From contig NW_023503670.1 in assembly GCF_014529535.1 (NCBI RefSeq), forward strand, positions 744,001 through 808,000: a stretch of DNA of 64,000 nt, written 5' to 3'. A program made the position numbers and the translations under genes. The stretch comes from Bradysia coprophila (Eukaryota; Arthropoda; Insecta; Diptera; Sciaridae). Each line of letters starts with the position of its first letter. The first letter of the stretch is position 1. Below are positions 39,374-51,600 of the stretch, in pieces. Under the pieces are notes generated by a model, which was not told the DNA's origin, did not search any database, and saw nothing but the letters and a program-made list of their open reading frames with translations.

Positions 39374-39850
39374 CGCAATAAAGTGTTGCGGTATTGTAAT
39401 AAAATTATCTCTGCACTGGAGGAAGTAAACAAACTTAATTCACCTACGTGATAAACCAATCACGCCCTTTCACGATTTGACGTTTTGTCATACGTATATT
39501 TAGAAGGACCGAATGTATTGGTGCATGTGCATAATAACACATACTTTTGGGAAAGGAGTAATGATTTTACATGAATGTAAGTCTGAATTGCCCATTGAGG
39601 TGGTAAATACTAGCTATGAATACTAATCCTCAATAATATTGCAGTATGGCTGTGTGATTAGGACAACATTGAGGCTCTACTTCTGTAGGCTAATCTCTCG
39701 TTTTTTACTATTTACACTGAATTGCACTAACAGTGTACTCACCTTTTTTTAATCAGCACGCATCAAGAGCCTCAATGGTTGGGTTAGTAAAGTGTTTGGC
39801 TACGAATGAATTGTTTTGGGTTCGACTCCCGTTCGCACAATTTTTTTTTT
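39374..39850 (+). mobile_element. Composite SINE-like repeat, uninterrupted copy
   Basis: Matches 34490-34574 plus 35753-36240 and preserves the empty target site of the nested foldback element. It ends in a tRNA-Arg-like unit at 39768-39842: GGTTGGGTTAGTA (A box), TTTGGCTACGAATGAA (anticodon-arm-like with CTACGAA loop), GGGTTCGACTCCCG (excellent B box), then a T-run. Confidence 0.65.
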
Positions 39851-40222
39851 ATTACAAAAAGCAATTATTTTTTATTTATTAAATCATTTTTAGAATCTCC
39901 TCGGCCTCTGTTATCGACAAGAACTAAAAGACTTCCCACCATATGTAAAAAAACACACATTATAATAGCTTCTAGACTTACGAGCTTTAACTGAAGTTCA
40001 ATTGTCCGAAGGAAGTAAGGGGAAAGTTGAACTTCAGTGAGAAATATCTATCTAGTGTTTCTGTTTCCCTTTCGATCAGAGAAAGGAAGTTGCTTCTGTT
40101 GTTTGTGGACATCTGCTATTTAGTTAACAATCAGACCACCAAAAGTTTCCTCCTTTCAGCATTTTCTTAGATAAATTGATTTACTGAATTTACTGAATGA
40201 ATCTCGATCTGATACACCAGAA

Positions 40223-40663
40223 TTGAATATATTCTTTCTGGATAAGGTCAGTAAGGTGGCAATAATGTATTATGGAAATGGGTTATTTTTGAAATGTGCG
40301 TCTAAGATGGAAAATGTCTACAATACTAGTGAACGTTTAGCAGTAATGTGTGACTTTACGCTAAGTACTATTTTCAATATAATTGAGTGTTATCTTAAGC
40401 TTGGTGATGAGGAAACTGCCACAAATGGGTATGATATTCTTAAGAGAAAATCTGCTTTATACTATGGATGTTACGACGCTGCTGAAGGTCGCTCCGCAGA
40501 CCTTATGACATTTCTGGAAAGATCTGGTTTGCGTCATAGAGGTAGACTACCCAGAGGAACCCAAAATTCAATATCACACACATCACTAAATCGGAGACGT
40601 CAACTTTGCTTGTATTCTTCCTTTTTTATTATTCTTGTTCTTATTATTCTTTTGACGTTGTGA
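40223..40663 (+). other. Open reading frame of unknown function, doubtful
   Basis: An open frame whose first codon is TTG; the first ATG is about 45 bp in. The predicted peptide has a mixed composition, including LSTIFNIIECYLKLGDEETATNGYDILKRKS-like stretches, and ends in a strongly hydrophobic tail (SSFFIILVLIILLTL) that could be a membrane segment. I do not recognise any domain. It abuts the 1.6-kb inverted-repeat element on its left side and may be part of a larger mobile element or an exon fragment. Confidence 0.25.
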
Positions 40664-40805
40664 GCGTCACATTATTTTTGACGTTTTCATTTTTATTTGA
40701 AAATTTGTTCTATTGATAGAGCCTTTTTTGCGTAGAGGCCAATGAGCGGAGACCCTCAATCGTGCTGTAAATGCTGCTGATTGTTGAATATGTTTCTGAT
40801 ATAAC

Positions 40806-42420
40806 AAAGAGTGATATCGCCAAATCTTCAGGTGATTTTTTTAACTTTGGAAACAAGCGGTCTCCGATTTTAACGAGTGATAGCTCGTTGGATTCGTCTT
40901 TCAATTCTAGGAAACACGTGTCTTTCACTTTTTCTTAAAAAAATTGTTTTCTTTGAAATGCGCTCAAAAGTGAAGACATGTCAGAGGGTACCGAAAACAG
41001 TTTTTCGGCAATAACTCAAGAAAAAATTATTTTAAATTATTGTAATGTTGTACGATTGTCGGCCTTGAAAAGACCTACAGGTAGAGTATATGCACCGCTT
41101 GGTGCTAGTTGATCCACTAGAGTTATGACTAGAAATATAGTGAATGTTCGGAGAGTCCGCCTTCTCTGCAGCTTCGATGTACCACGGAACTGAGTATGGG
41201 GTGTTGTAGCTGGCCTCACCCACTATCGTTGCACATATAAATGAACCCAGTACTTTTGGGCTGCAAGCCTAGAGAAGTCTTGAAAAAAAAGTTGGTGCCA
41301 AAATGTAGATTTTTTCCTTCTTTCTGAGGGCCCAACTGCCAGAACAGCGTCTGGAACGGATCTACGTGAGTAATTTTGTATCGTCTACTATTCCCTTACC
41401 GTATACGCTTCACTTTGACTCGAATATAGGTCGTTACAACATATCCAGTGTTAGTAATTCTTGTGAAAAATTATTAAATTTTTCTCGGAGGATTTTAGTC
41501 AAATAAAGTGTTAGCGTATAGCAAATGACCTCAGGAGTCCGGAACAGTAATTGGTTTTTCAATTCGACCAATATTTGCTACGAGACAGGAGTTTGGACAA
41601 AAGATACGATCAAGTGGGAGCAAACGGTTTTCCAAACTCCTGTCACGTAGCAAATATTGGTCCAATTGAAAAACTAATTACTGTTCCGTAGTCCTGAGGT
41701 CATTTGCTATACGCTAACACTTTATTTGACTAAAATCCTCGGAGAAAACTTTAATGATTTTTCTCTTGATATTACTAATAGTGGATCTGATATATTCGCG
41801 ACATAGCGAAGCGTTTTTCTATTGATAAGGTGACAGAATAGTAGACAATAAAAAATGATTGCCGTAGTTGTAGTACCGTTCCAGATGCTCTTCTGGCAGT
41901 TGGGCCCTCAGAAAGAAGGAAAAAATCTACATTTTGGCACCAACTTTTTTTTTCAAGGCTTCTGTAGGCTTGCAGCCCAAAAGTACTGGGTTCATTTATT
42001 TGTGCAACGATAGTGGGTGAGGCAAGCTACAACACCCCATACTCAGTTCCGTGGTACATCGAAGCTGCAGAGAAGGAGGACTCTCCGAACATTCACTATA
42101 TTTCTAGTCATAACTCTAGTGGATCAACTAGCACCAAGCGGTGCGTATACTCTACCTGTAGGTCTTTTCAAGGCCGACAATCGTACAACATTACAACCAT
42201 TTAAAATAATTTTTTCTTGAGTTATTGTCGGAAAACTGTTTTCGGTACCCTCTTGCATGTCTTCACTTTTGAGCGCTTTTCACAGAAAACAAATTTTTTT
42301 AAGAAAAAGTGAAAGACACGTGTTTCCTAGAATTGAAAGACGAATCCAACGAGCTATCACGCATTAAAATCGCAGACCGCTTGTTTCCCAATCACCTGAA
42401 GATTTGGCGATATCACTCTT
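40806..42420. mobile_element. 1.6-kb foldback element with ~0.8-kb arms
   Basis: The left arm (40806 to about 41597) and right arm (about 41634 to 42420) are reverse complements: the outer ends are AAGAGTGATATCGCC and its inverse, and the inner ends are GACAGGAGTTTGG and CCAAACTCCTGTC around a ~35-bp loop. The arms carry near-identical 63-codon frames pointing outwards from nothing obvious (41223-41032 minus and 42013-42204 plus, sharing SYNTPYSVPWYIEAAEK and STKRC.YSTCRSFQGRQSYN). They differ by scattered substitutions and small indels (an extra ~100 bp around 41800-41870 in the right arm). I found no target duplication. Its origin class is unknown. Confidence 0.85.
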
Positions 42421-44003
42421 AAAAATTGATTTTATTTAACAAACTGAATTTGATTTACAAAATATCGTCGTACACATCACCCAATACACAACCAACAGTT
42501 GCATCAACATCCTGTTATTTCGAGGTTGCTGGATTTTTTCTCTCAGGCCTCAGAAGAAGTATGAAATTTTAGAAACAGTGTATTAATGAGTGGTTTTCCA
42601 TGAAAGATCATGGCTTGGACCAAATTACCACCCCAAGGCAGGCAACGATATCACCAGAACAAACGTACGTTTTTCTGGTTTCATCAATTATGTTCATACT
42701 GAGATGTATGAAATGTTAATGTTTCAACAATCGTTCAATGAATGTCTAGTTCCTGATATCCGTGTGTCATACCGTTAAGAGACTCACTGTTGGATGAACT
42801 GACGAATATTTTTAGCAAATACCTCATTAAATGAATTCGATCGATAGTGCTTGTTTGTATACTTCTAAGCAACATCAATTTTCGTTATCTCAATTGTTTA
42901 ATGTATTATTTACAAAATCATTGAGAAATACATGTAATGCGTATCCCAACAAAATTCTCTACGAGAAAAGTGTGACGTAGTCTTTGAAATACAATTTCTA
43001 AAATGAATCATATCGCTAGAGTTGACGCTTTCAGCTTCGTTACACAAAAATTAAATTTTACAATTAGTTCAAATTAGTTTTCCTCGTCATCTGCCAAATA
43101 ACTTTTACCAAAAAAAAAAATTGAGTGAAAACAACAAAAATTTTACCAAAAAAATCTGCGTAGCATGTGGCAGATAAATTTTCTTGTAGGTCTGTTCCTG
43201 AACATTTTCGGCTATACATAGTTGTCGCGTCTCAAAAAATTTTCTTCGTTCTTCTTTCTTTGTGGGTTAGACTGCGTCAAGTCCTCCGCTATCGCTCCGG
43301 ACATGATATACTGAGCACAACCAGGAAGGAATTTTACTATCTTTCCATAGGATACTATACGAAAAAAAAATCGGGAGAATTTCGTATAGATTGCAGCAAT
43401 GGAATGAAATAATGGTCATTCATCACTATAATTCCTTCATTTACTGATCAATTTCAGTTCTATCTTCTTACACATCCAACATTCACACGTTTCTGAGCGA
43501 CACCGTAAGCACTGATTGGTTTATGCTGTTTGTATGAATTATAAAACCACTTGATATGTAATGTCGAAGAAACTAAAATCTCCAACTACCTCCTATGGTT
43601 TGTATTCTCGTTCATCACAGATTCACACATAATCTCCGTTCAAACGTGTCCGAAAAATTAAATAGATGATCAAATAGAATGTCTTTGTGTTTCAATTTGT
43701 TTATTTCCATTACGAACTATGAACATATAACAAAAAGAAACGAAGTGAGAAACGACAAAATAACAAAAAGGGAAACAAATTCAAGCTTGAAGTTCAACAA
43801 GAATGCCTAGAATCACTTCATTCGTGAGAGACCAGCTGAACAGAACACTGGTTTTTCGGTTACTGTGGAATAACCTCCTTTGAAATCGAGAAGATACAGC
43901 TTGGTGTAAAAAAGAGTCAGTACAGTCAAAAAGTAAATATTTCGTGAATGGTTGTAAGATCTATCAACTGTTTTCATTATAATTTTGGCGATTTGTTTTT
44001 CAG
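42421..44003. other. Intergenic; should contain the serpin promoter and first exon
   Basis: No protein domain is visible. The serpin exon at 44004 begins with TG, directly after an acceptor, so a 5' exon that supplies the preceding base (perhaps the A of a split ATG) must lie here; I cannot place it with confidence. Confidence 0.4.
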
Positions 44004-45619
44004 TGTTACTCCCAACGGTTATATTTTTAGTCTGCTCAATAGCAGCATCCATTCACGTCGAGGAATTCGCTACTAGCATATCAAATTTTGGTTCTAACTT
44101 TTACCAGGTAACCGTTAGATTTATTTTCCCAGAGTTGGAAAAAGATGAGTTCGAAGTCGTATAACAATTATCAAAAATTTGAATATTTCAGCAAGTGATC
44201 CAATCTGAATCTGGTAACTTAATTTTGTCACCATACTCAGTAGCAAGTGCTCTTGCTTTTCTCTTACAAGCGAGCAATGGAACTACATTCGATCAAATGA
44301 AGAATGGGCTGCATTTGAGCGGAAATAAGTCTTCTATAGCTGATCAGTATTCGGATTACCTTGAATCATTGCAAAAACGTGCCAACAGCTCAACTCTCTC
44401 CGTCGCCAATCAACTGTATGTTAGACATGACTATAAATTGAACGAAACTTTCCAAGATGTAGCTGTGAGAAAGTTTTCAGCTGGTGTTGTTCCTGTTGAT
44501 TTTCTGGATAGGACCAAAACTGCAGAGAAAATCAATCGTTTTGTTCAAGAGAAGACAAATGACAAAATTAAGGAGATTGTCAAACCAAATTCATTTGAAA
44601 ATGAAACACGTCTCTTTTTAGTCAATGCCATCTACTTTAAAGCAAAATGGGAACAAAAGTTGACGAAAACAATAACAGGAAGTTTTTACACGAAAAGAGG
44701 ATTTATATTCATGAACTCAGCTCCAGCCGACTTCATGCATTCTGAGCATTGCATGTTCAACTACGGAACTTTATCGGACCTGGACGCATCTGCTCTTGAA
44801 ATGAAATACGCGAATTCGGATTTTTCATTTCTAATTGTATTGCCCGATTCTTACACGGGCCTTTCATCATTGGAAAACCAATTGCAAAATTACGCCTTGG
44901 AAAAAATCACTGATCAAATGTGGAAACAGGTCGTAACTGTCACCATCCCGAAGTTCAAAATCAAATCGGAAATGATCCTCAACAATATTTTGAGAATGGT
45001 AGGTCCATTATATTGTAGAAATTCTAAATGGAATAACCAAATGCGACTGTATTTAGATGGGAATGTCTGAAATGTTCGACGGTTCTAAAGCCGATTTCAG
45101 TGGACTGCTGGTTAGTAAAGAGCGGTTGTACGTTTCTGATGCCATCCATATGGCCTATATTGAGATAGACGGAGAAGGTATTGTTGTTTCTCATGAAAAT
45201 AATTGAAAATTCTCAATCTAACTCTCATTTTTTTCATTTTCTGAATATTCAGGAGCAGAGGCTGCTGCGGTCACAGGTATACCGGAACTAGATAACTCTT
45301 TTACGTGTTACGGCATGTTTCATTTTCATTTACATTGCCTAATCACGTAAAGCACTGTACTTACGAGGTTCCAAGTTGTTATTTGACAACACCCCACTTA
45401 TCAAATACACAACTTGGAACCTCGGAAGTAATATACTATTATTCTTGAGTAATGCTAAAATGAATCAATCTTTCAGTTATCAAAGTCGAAACACCTTATG
45501 ATAATTTTGATCCTCCACCTCCACCGATATTCGTTGCTGATCACCCATTCGTCTTTTTTATTTTGGACGACAAGACCAAAACACCAATTTTCAGTGGCCG
45601 TTTTATTCAACCCAATTAG
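44004..45619 (+). CDS. Secreted serpin (serine protease inhibitor), at least 5 exons
   Basis: Exons 44004-44107, 44192-44998, 45057-45177, 45253-45276 and 45477-45619 join in frame. Exon 44004 starts with TG after a TTTTTCAG acceptor; if the upstream exon ends in A this makes a split ATG and a 399-residue protein with the signal peptide LLPTVIFLVCSIAAS, a normal serpin length. Seen: NLILSPYSVASALAFLLQAS, LSVANQLYVRHDYKLNETFQ, LVNAIYFKAKWEQ (shutter), FSFLIVLPD, VTIPKFKIKSE, GMSEMFD..ADFSG, VSDAIHMAYIEIDGEG, the hinge AEAAAVT with small residues as in inhibitory serpins, and ADHPFVFFILD..T.TPIFSGRFIQP. The reactive loop carries a Pro run (DPPPPPIF). The 24-nt exon encodes the hinge alone. Likely extracellular, for example in haemolymph; the target protease cannot be told. 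Confidence 0.92.
45359..45429. repeat. Long hairpin in the last serpin intron
   Basis: CGAGGTTCCAAGTTGT (45364-45379) is exactly inverted at 45409-45424; pairing extends outward (TACTT/AAGTA with a mismatch) and inward (TATTTGA/TCAAATA), so the arms are nearly 30 bp. It occupies the intron that separates the 24-nt hinge exon from the final exon. Confidence 0.8.
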
Positions 45620-45774
45620 AGAAATGAAGAGCAGAGGCCAATAGAACGAAAACAAAAATTCCTTGAGTTTCTTGCAAATGTCGTCTGCACAATTCTACAA
45701 TTCTACGGGAGGATACGATATTCTTTTTAGGAATTGTTTTAACATTTCTTTTCAAACTTTTTTTTTGTTTTCAA

Positions 45775-45780
45775 AATAAA
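45775..45780 (+). terminator. Poly(A) signal AATAAA of the serpin
   Basis: AATAAA about 155 bp after the stop codon. Confidence 0.7.
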
Positions 45781-46049
45781 GTTTGGTAAGTATATATAAC
45801 AAAATTCGGTTTACAAAAAAAAAATTGTTTTATAAAAATTTTTCAAAAAACAGTTCGGTAACTTATAAGAATTTTTCTGCAGTGTGCTGTCAGTAATTTG
45901 TATACTCTGCAAAAAGATATGTTTAAAAACAAGCCTGAAGGAAAATTGAGAATCAAATAATAGTAGGCTATGCAACTAGGAGTAGACCGCAACTAAGAGT
46001 AAACTGTGCAAGTAGGAGAAAATTGATTTTCTGACTAATGTGAAATTCG

Positions 46050-46085
46050 TAGCCTGAGCCGAAGGCGTTTTGTTCGATCCTAGAG
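46050..46085 (+). repeat. Minisatellite unit left of the RTE insertion
   Basis: AAGGCGTTTTGTTCGATCC followed by TAGAGAATTCAT is a partial unit of the array that continues at 46832-46980 on the other side of the retrotransposon. Confidence 0.6.
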
Positions 46086-46842
46086 AATTCATTCAGGCTC
46101 AGCTTATGCTACAACAGTTGAGTGAAGAGGCAAGCAAAGTTGGCCTCAAGATGAACTTATCGAAAACAAAAGTCATGACCAACATCGGGGGCGATAGGTA
46201 AAAGATAAATCAAAATTGGTGACACTGTCATTGAACGAGTCGACAGCTACGTATATCTAGGACATAAACTGAAGTTAGGTCTGGACAACCAAACTGCAGA
46301 AAAAAGACGTAGGATTGGTCTTGCATGGGCAGCATTCGAAAAACTCAGACTAATTTTCAAAAGCAAAATGAATAATAGTCTGAAACGCAAAGTTTCCGAC
46401 ACTTGTGTCCTTCCAGTGCTCACTTATGGAGCGGAAACGTTAACTTTAACGAAAGCATCCGAAGATAAATTGAGAGTGATACAAAGAGCCATGGAACGGA
46501 GTATGCTTGGAATAACATTCAGATACAGAATGACGAATCAATGGATTCGACAACAAACCAGGGTCGTTGATGTCATGGAAAGAATAGCATCTCTGAAATG
46601 GAGCTGGGCGGGACTTATTGCAAGAAGGACAGACGTTGGACCAAAAAGATCATGAACTGGTGACCATATAAAAGACGAGCTATAGGTAGACCACCAGAGA
46701 GATGGACAAACGGAATTAAGAATATTGCAGGTACAAACTGGCAGCAAATGGCAATGGATCGTACGAAATGGAAAGAAGTTGGAGAGGCCTACATCCAGCA
46801 GTGGATAGAAACAGGCTGAAAAAGAAGAAGAAGAGAATTCAT
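46082..46842 (+). mobile_element. 5'-truncated RTE-type non-LTR retrotransposon, copy 2
   Basis: The insert 46093-46831 is flanked by AGAGAATTCAT at 46082-46092 and 46832-46842. It encodes more of the RT C-terminal region than the copy at 4.5 kb: LSEEASKVGLKMNLSKTKVMTN (RT thumb region), VDSYVYLGHKL, RRIGLAWAAFEKL, LTYGAETLTLTKASE, MTNQWIRQQTRVVDVMERIASLKWSWAG, then GRPPERW and GEAYIQQWIETG. At least two frameshifts (near 46198-46215 and near 46640) and a nonsense change break the frame, so it is inactive. The 3' end is the same A/G-rich tail. Confidence 0.9.
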
Positions 46843-46980
46843 CCTTTGCAAAATGTAACGTAAAGGCGTTTTGTTCGATACTAGGGAATTGATCCTTATA
46901 CGAAATGAACGTAAAGGCATTTTGTTCGTTCTTAATGAATTCATTCTTATACGAAATGTAACAAAAGCCTTCACGTTACA
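46832..46980 (+). repeat. ~47-bp minisatellite, about three units
   Basis: The unit reads roughly GAATTCATCCTTATACGAAA followed by TGTAACGTAAAGGCGTTTTG and TTCGATCCTAG. The same units are found inside the foldback element at about 27820-27960. The RTE copy is inserted into one of the units. Confidence 0.75.
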
Positions 46981-48135
46981 TTTATTAGCACATTGTAAAA
47001 TATGCTGCAGGTCAAGTCAAGGCCTAATATGTATTAGCGAAAAGATTACTAATCTTCACTAAAATTTCACTAATTTTAGTGAAAGTTAGCAAAATTTTAG
47101 TGAAAATTAGTGAAACTTTTCGCTAATATTAGCAAGCCTTATCTGTTTGGTTTAAATTTGTTAGGGTTTTCAGGTACAGAAGAATAAAGAAGCCAGTAAT
47201 CAGAACACACTGGCCTGGCTATGAAGGAAATGAAAAGATTAGCTGACCAGAACATACTGATGGAAGTACTCGAACTTTTGATTCCGATCTTGCATTCATT
47301 GTGTCTGAATCCATTAAATTCTGATACGCCTATGACGGATGAGTTTACAGAAAGAAGTTACTCAACATGAGACGGTGTCGTACATGGAGAGTACTACGAG
47401 GGATCAGTGGATATGTAGCGAGCATGGGACTCCGAGATAATGGAGTCGGAACAGGTCAATCTGAACCTGAGATGTAGATATCTGATCTGATCTGAACCTG
47501 AATTAGATTTTCTTATTTTGATCTGATTTTTTCCTGAACTGAACTGATCTGAAAGTAATCAGATCAGGCTTCTGATCCGATCAGTACAGGTTATACGAAA
47601 GCCTAATCTGATTACTTTCAGATCAGTTCAGTTCAGGAAAACTCCCATTTACTAACGTGTCAGCAACAAAATTTTATCTGTGAGGCAACAGGGGAAATGG
47701 GTAACAAAACAATACCGCATGGTTCTGAACATTCCCTGATAAGAGACGGATACGCATGTTGTGAAATATTTAGATCGACTAATTTAGTAGATTCGACAAC
47801 TATCCGGATGGTATGCCTACTGCTTATAACATTATATACACACTCCTCCTGGAAAGGTAAATTCCAAAAAAAATCATTTATTATGGTAATATCTTGTGTC
47901 ATTACAAATTGATATCTATTTACTGGACAGCGAATTAAATTAAAAAATTTCATTTTCACTTGTTATGCGCTTTGTGTTTGTGTTTTTTTTTAAGTGTTCC
48001 TATGACTCTGGGATAGTTAATTTTGTCTTAAAAATTAAAAGAAATTTCCAGTTACGTCTATAGTCTTTCTGCGAGAAGAGCACACTTCACCGTAATACTT
48101 AAAATAATTTTTACAAATTTTTTTGTTTGTTTCAT
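46981..48135. other. Gene-free interval with a palindrome
   Basis: No supported gene. It contains TTTTAGTGAAA-type short inverted words at 47060-47120 and the palindrome at 47529-47642. Confidence 0.4.
47529..47642. repeat. Inverted repeat with ~42-bp arms
   Basis: TTTCCTGAACTGAACTGATC followed by TGAAAGTAATCAGAT on the left is inverted on the right (ATCTGATTACTTTCAGATCA, then GTTCAGTTCAGG). The ~30-bp spacer is also rich in CTGATC words, as is the sequence just before it (47460-47530). Confidence 0.75.
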
Positions 48136-48141
48136 TTTATT
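48136..48141 (-). terminator. Candidate poly(A) signal of the TM9SF2-like gene
   Basis: TTTATT on the plus strand, about 500 bp beyond the stop codon on the minus strand. The surrounding sequence is the part also found in the pseudogene at 38060-38110. Confidence 0.4.
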
Positions 48142-48643
48142 GGTTTCCTTTTGCTATTCTCGCCATAGATTGTTTCAGAATCAGAATTCGGATAGTACAA
48201 AAATTGGCAGCTCCAACGCTCCCGATTATTTAATAGTAATTTTCACATAATGCCTATCCCGTCCCATCTCTGACCATTGAGATCAAACAAAACAAAACTT
48301 TTTCTTTTCTCACTTCTGTAGCCGGACCAGACACTTCGCAATAATTTTATCACATAAAAGAAAATGAAAAAGATGGACCGAGAATCGATTCCTTGCTCAA
48401 ATTAGTTGAAAAAAAATTATTTTACTTTGTTGATTGGTCGGTCGAATTAAAAAAAAAAACTTAAAAATAGTCAACCGCTCATAGCCGTTGGTGTAGTTCC
48501 ATTTAATTATTACTGTTTGTAAACAAAAAGAAGAAACAAATTTCATTCCATGTTATCCGCTCAGCAAACACATCTTTTTCGTTTATATTATTTCCATGTC
48601 GGTCATCTATGTCCTTCTCCACTCACAAAATTCGTTTAAATGT

Positions 48644-51600
48644 CTAGTCCACCTTAACAACGCTGTAGATTTTCCGTATAAACCAGAAACACGCCATAAA
48701 TCCAATGGTTCCGGTGAGCAGGAAGAACAGAAATACCATGATCGCTGTGTAGCCAAAGTACAAGAACGTCGATGCGGCATCTTCGATCGATAGTTTCGTC
48801 GCAAAATAATGGCAACAGTAAATGAATAAATAGACTGCCGTAAATCCGGATGTGAGAAAGGATCGCCACCACCAGTGATAGTCTTCGGCGCACAAATGGA
48901 AATAGCACAAGAGGATGGTCGTTTCCGAGCATGTGATCACCAGAATCAGGAATACGAGGAACAGAAATCCGAACATGTAGTACATTTGACTGGACCAAAT
49001 TGAATTTAGAATGAAGAAAAGTTGAATGAAAATGCAACCGAACGGCAACACACCGCCCATGATGATGCCGGGTATCGGTTGAGTGTAAATCGATTGATCC
49101 GGAATTTGACGAGGTATTTGATTGGTTCGAACTGGGTGCTCCAATGCCTGATGAAGAAGACGAAATAGATTCGGGTTAGGCATTCGTTTGCTTGCGATTC
49201 TCGAAGGTTGCTTTAGGTAACTTACCCTTTTCCTGAATCCAAAGTATGCTCCGACGAAAGTAAGTGGAACCGACACTCCGAACCACAATGCCAATAATGC
49301 CAAAAATGTGCTGAAAGGAACTGCGCCAGAGCTGCCCTTGCTCCATAACACCAAGTTCATCACAAAGAAGAGTCCAAAAACGACACTGAAAACCACACAA
49401 AGTCGGTACTTATCAAACCACTCTAAGTAGAACCAAAAACCTCTCGGTACTCACCCAGGACTTAGCATCGATGTTAACAGAACGTTGCTCTTCCATTTGA
49501 TGCCGCCAAAACTTTTATAGATTCGTGCTGATACATATCCAGCTGGAGTTCCTAGCAGCACGTACAAAACCATAGCACAAGTCATCAAAGCTCCTCGATT
49601 AGCTGGCGATAAGAATCCCAAGCAAGCAAATGCTAACGTTACCAGCGACATGAACAGTACTTGAACACCGGATCCAAGGAACACCGACAACAACATTCCT
49701 TTACGTGGTGGTCGAAAAACGTCACCGTGAACCAATTTCCATCCGAACTCTTCTTGCGCGTCCTCACCACATTCCATTTGATTGTAACGTGCAATGTCTT
49801 TGTGCAATGTCCGAAGCATTATCATGGCAACCATGCCAGACAGAAACAGCACAATAACCAACGAATTTAGGATGCTGAACCATTGGATATTAGTGTGTGG
49901 CATTGATTCGAGAATGTAGTCCCATCGTGACGACCATTTGATGGTGTTGTTTTGGATGAACTTGACCGAATACGTGTACGTAATGTCCAATTTCTGACCG
50001 TTCGGAATGGCATTCGATGAAATCTCTAAAGGCTCCCGGCTGGTACAATCTAATGATTCGGGATTCGGATGCTTTATCGACGATGGAACCACTTTTACCG
50101 AAATGATGCGACCACCATTTTCCTTGAATCCAACGCCCCATTCTTCCATTTCACCGCTGTGATATGTGACAATCAGGTCGACGTGATTGAATAAGTAATA
50201 GACACCGGGTTTGTTGTAATTCGGATTGATCGGACAGCTATCCTCCTGAAATATGCGTCAAAGAAATGTGTTAGTGAAAAATGTCTAGCGAAATTGCACC
50301 GGAAATGAAAATTCTTACTCCATCCGGATGATGTCTCACTAAACATCCCATAGGGAATCCAGTGCTACAGAATTGGCGATCATTTTCCAATGGATAACAC
50401 CACGTCACTGGCATATTGTCGACGATCCAGTGGTGCTGGTAATTTAAGCTCATTCCCTTCTTCAAAACCATCAAACGTTTGTCACTATCCGGATCGCCAC
50501 CTTTGTACGTACGGGTACATGCCTAGATTATTAAAGTGGAACAAACATTTTGTCAGTTTCGTGGTCACTCCAACCTTTAGTTCAAATCAATCTTACCTTT
50601 TTACACTGAACGTCTTGAAGAAAATCGATTTTGTACGGTCCCGGTCGTATTCGTTCGCCAAATACGACTTGACCCAAATTTTCGACTGGTGAATTCGCCT
50701 CATCAGTGGGACAGAAATCGAAATGATGATATTCATACGGAATTACCGATTCCTCGGTGTTGAGTCGATTCACATACAGTTTAACTTCCGACTGAAATGA
50801 GACAAACAAACATCTGAAATAAGCTTTTATGGGCGGTAACAAAGCTTTGGCGGCAAGCAATAAACATCAAGATAACACAACTTCATCCATACATGATCAG
50901 TGATAAGAAATACGTCTTATCGCTTCTTCCGTAGCTGTTGCAATGAATACTGACGAAGAAAGGAGAGAAAAAAATGGAAGTCAAATACTATATGAACGAA
51001 TAGAAGCAATCTAATGTAAAATTTAGCTTGGCCCTTCTCTGTAACGATTTGGTGGTAAATGACTCGATAGTTTGGAGGATTGAAAGTTTTTACTGGATCA
51101 GACTGTTTTGATTTCACTAATCACCATCAAAAACTTAGATCTCTTTTAGTTAGGGTTCCCATTCGTCCTCTTTTTTCGTCTTGTTCTTCTTTTTTACAAA
51201 AATTCTAAGAACATCACTTTTTTTGATGAAAACGCCATCTATGTCCTTTTTTTTCAGGTCTTCTTCTTTTTTAAGTAAATTTGATGCAGCTCATACCTAA
51301 AGAACGAAAAATTTTCGCTGCGCGGCATTAACTATTAATCTTCTCTGTCAGAGAATCTCTGAAAGGTAATACAGCGAAATCTTAATCTCAAAAAAAAAAA
51401 AATCACACGCTCCGCTCGCATTAAAAGTATAAAATAGTGTAGCGTTGTGTGAGATACCAAAGATGACGTAAGAATAAGGTAAAACGAAGTCTGTGTTTAG
51501 GTAGTATGGAGTGGATGTTATCACTGAGAAGGAATCCAAAAGAATATCAGGACGATTTCAGTGCATATTGCACAGAGCATTTTTGAATATTTTACACAAA

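Noticed and set aside
43813-44052. Minus-strand frame over the serpin first exon seen
   Set aside because: It is the antisense shadow of the serpin exon.
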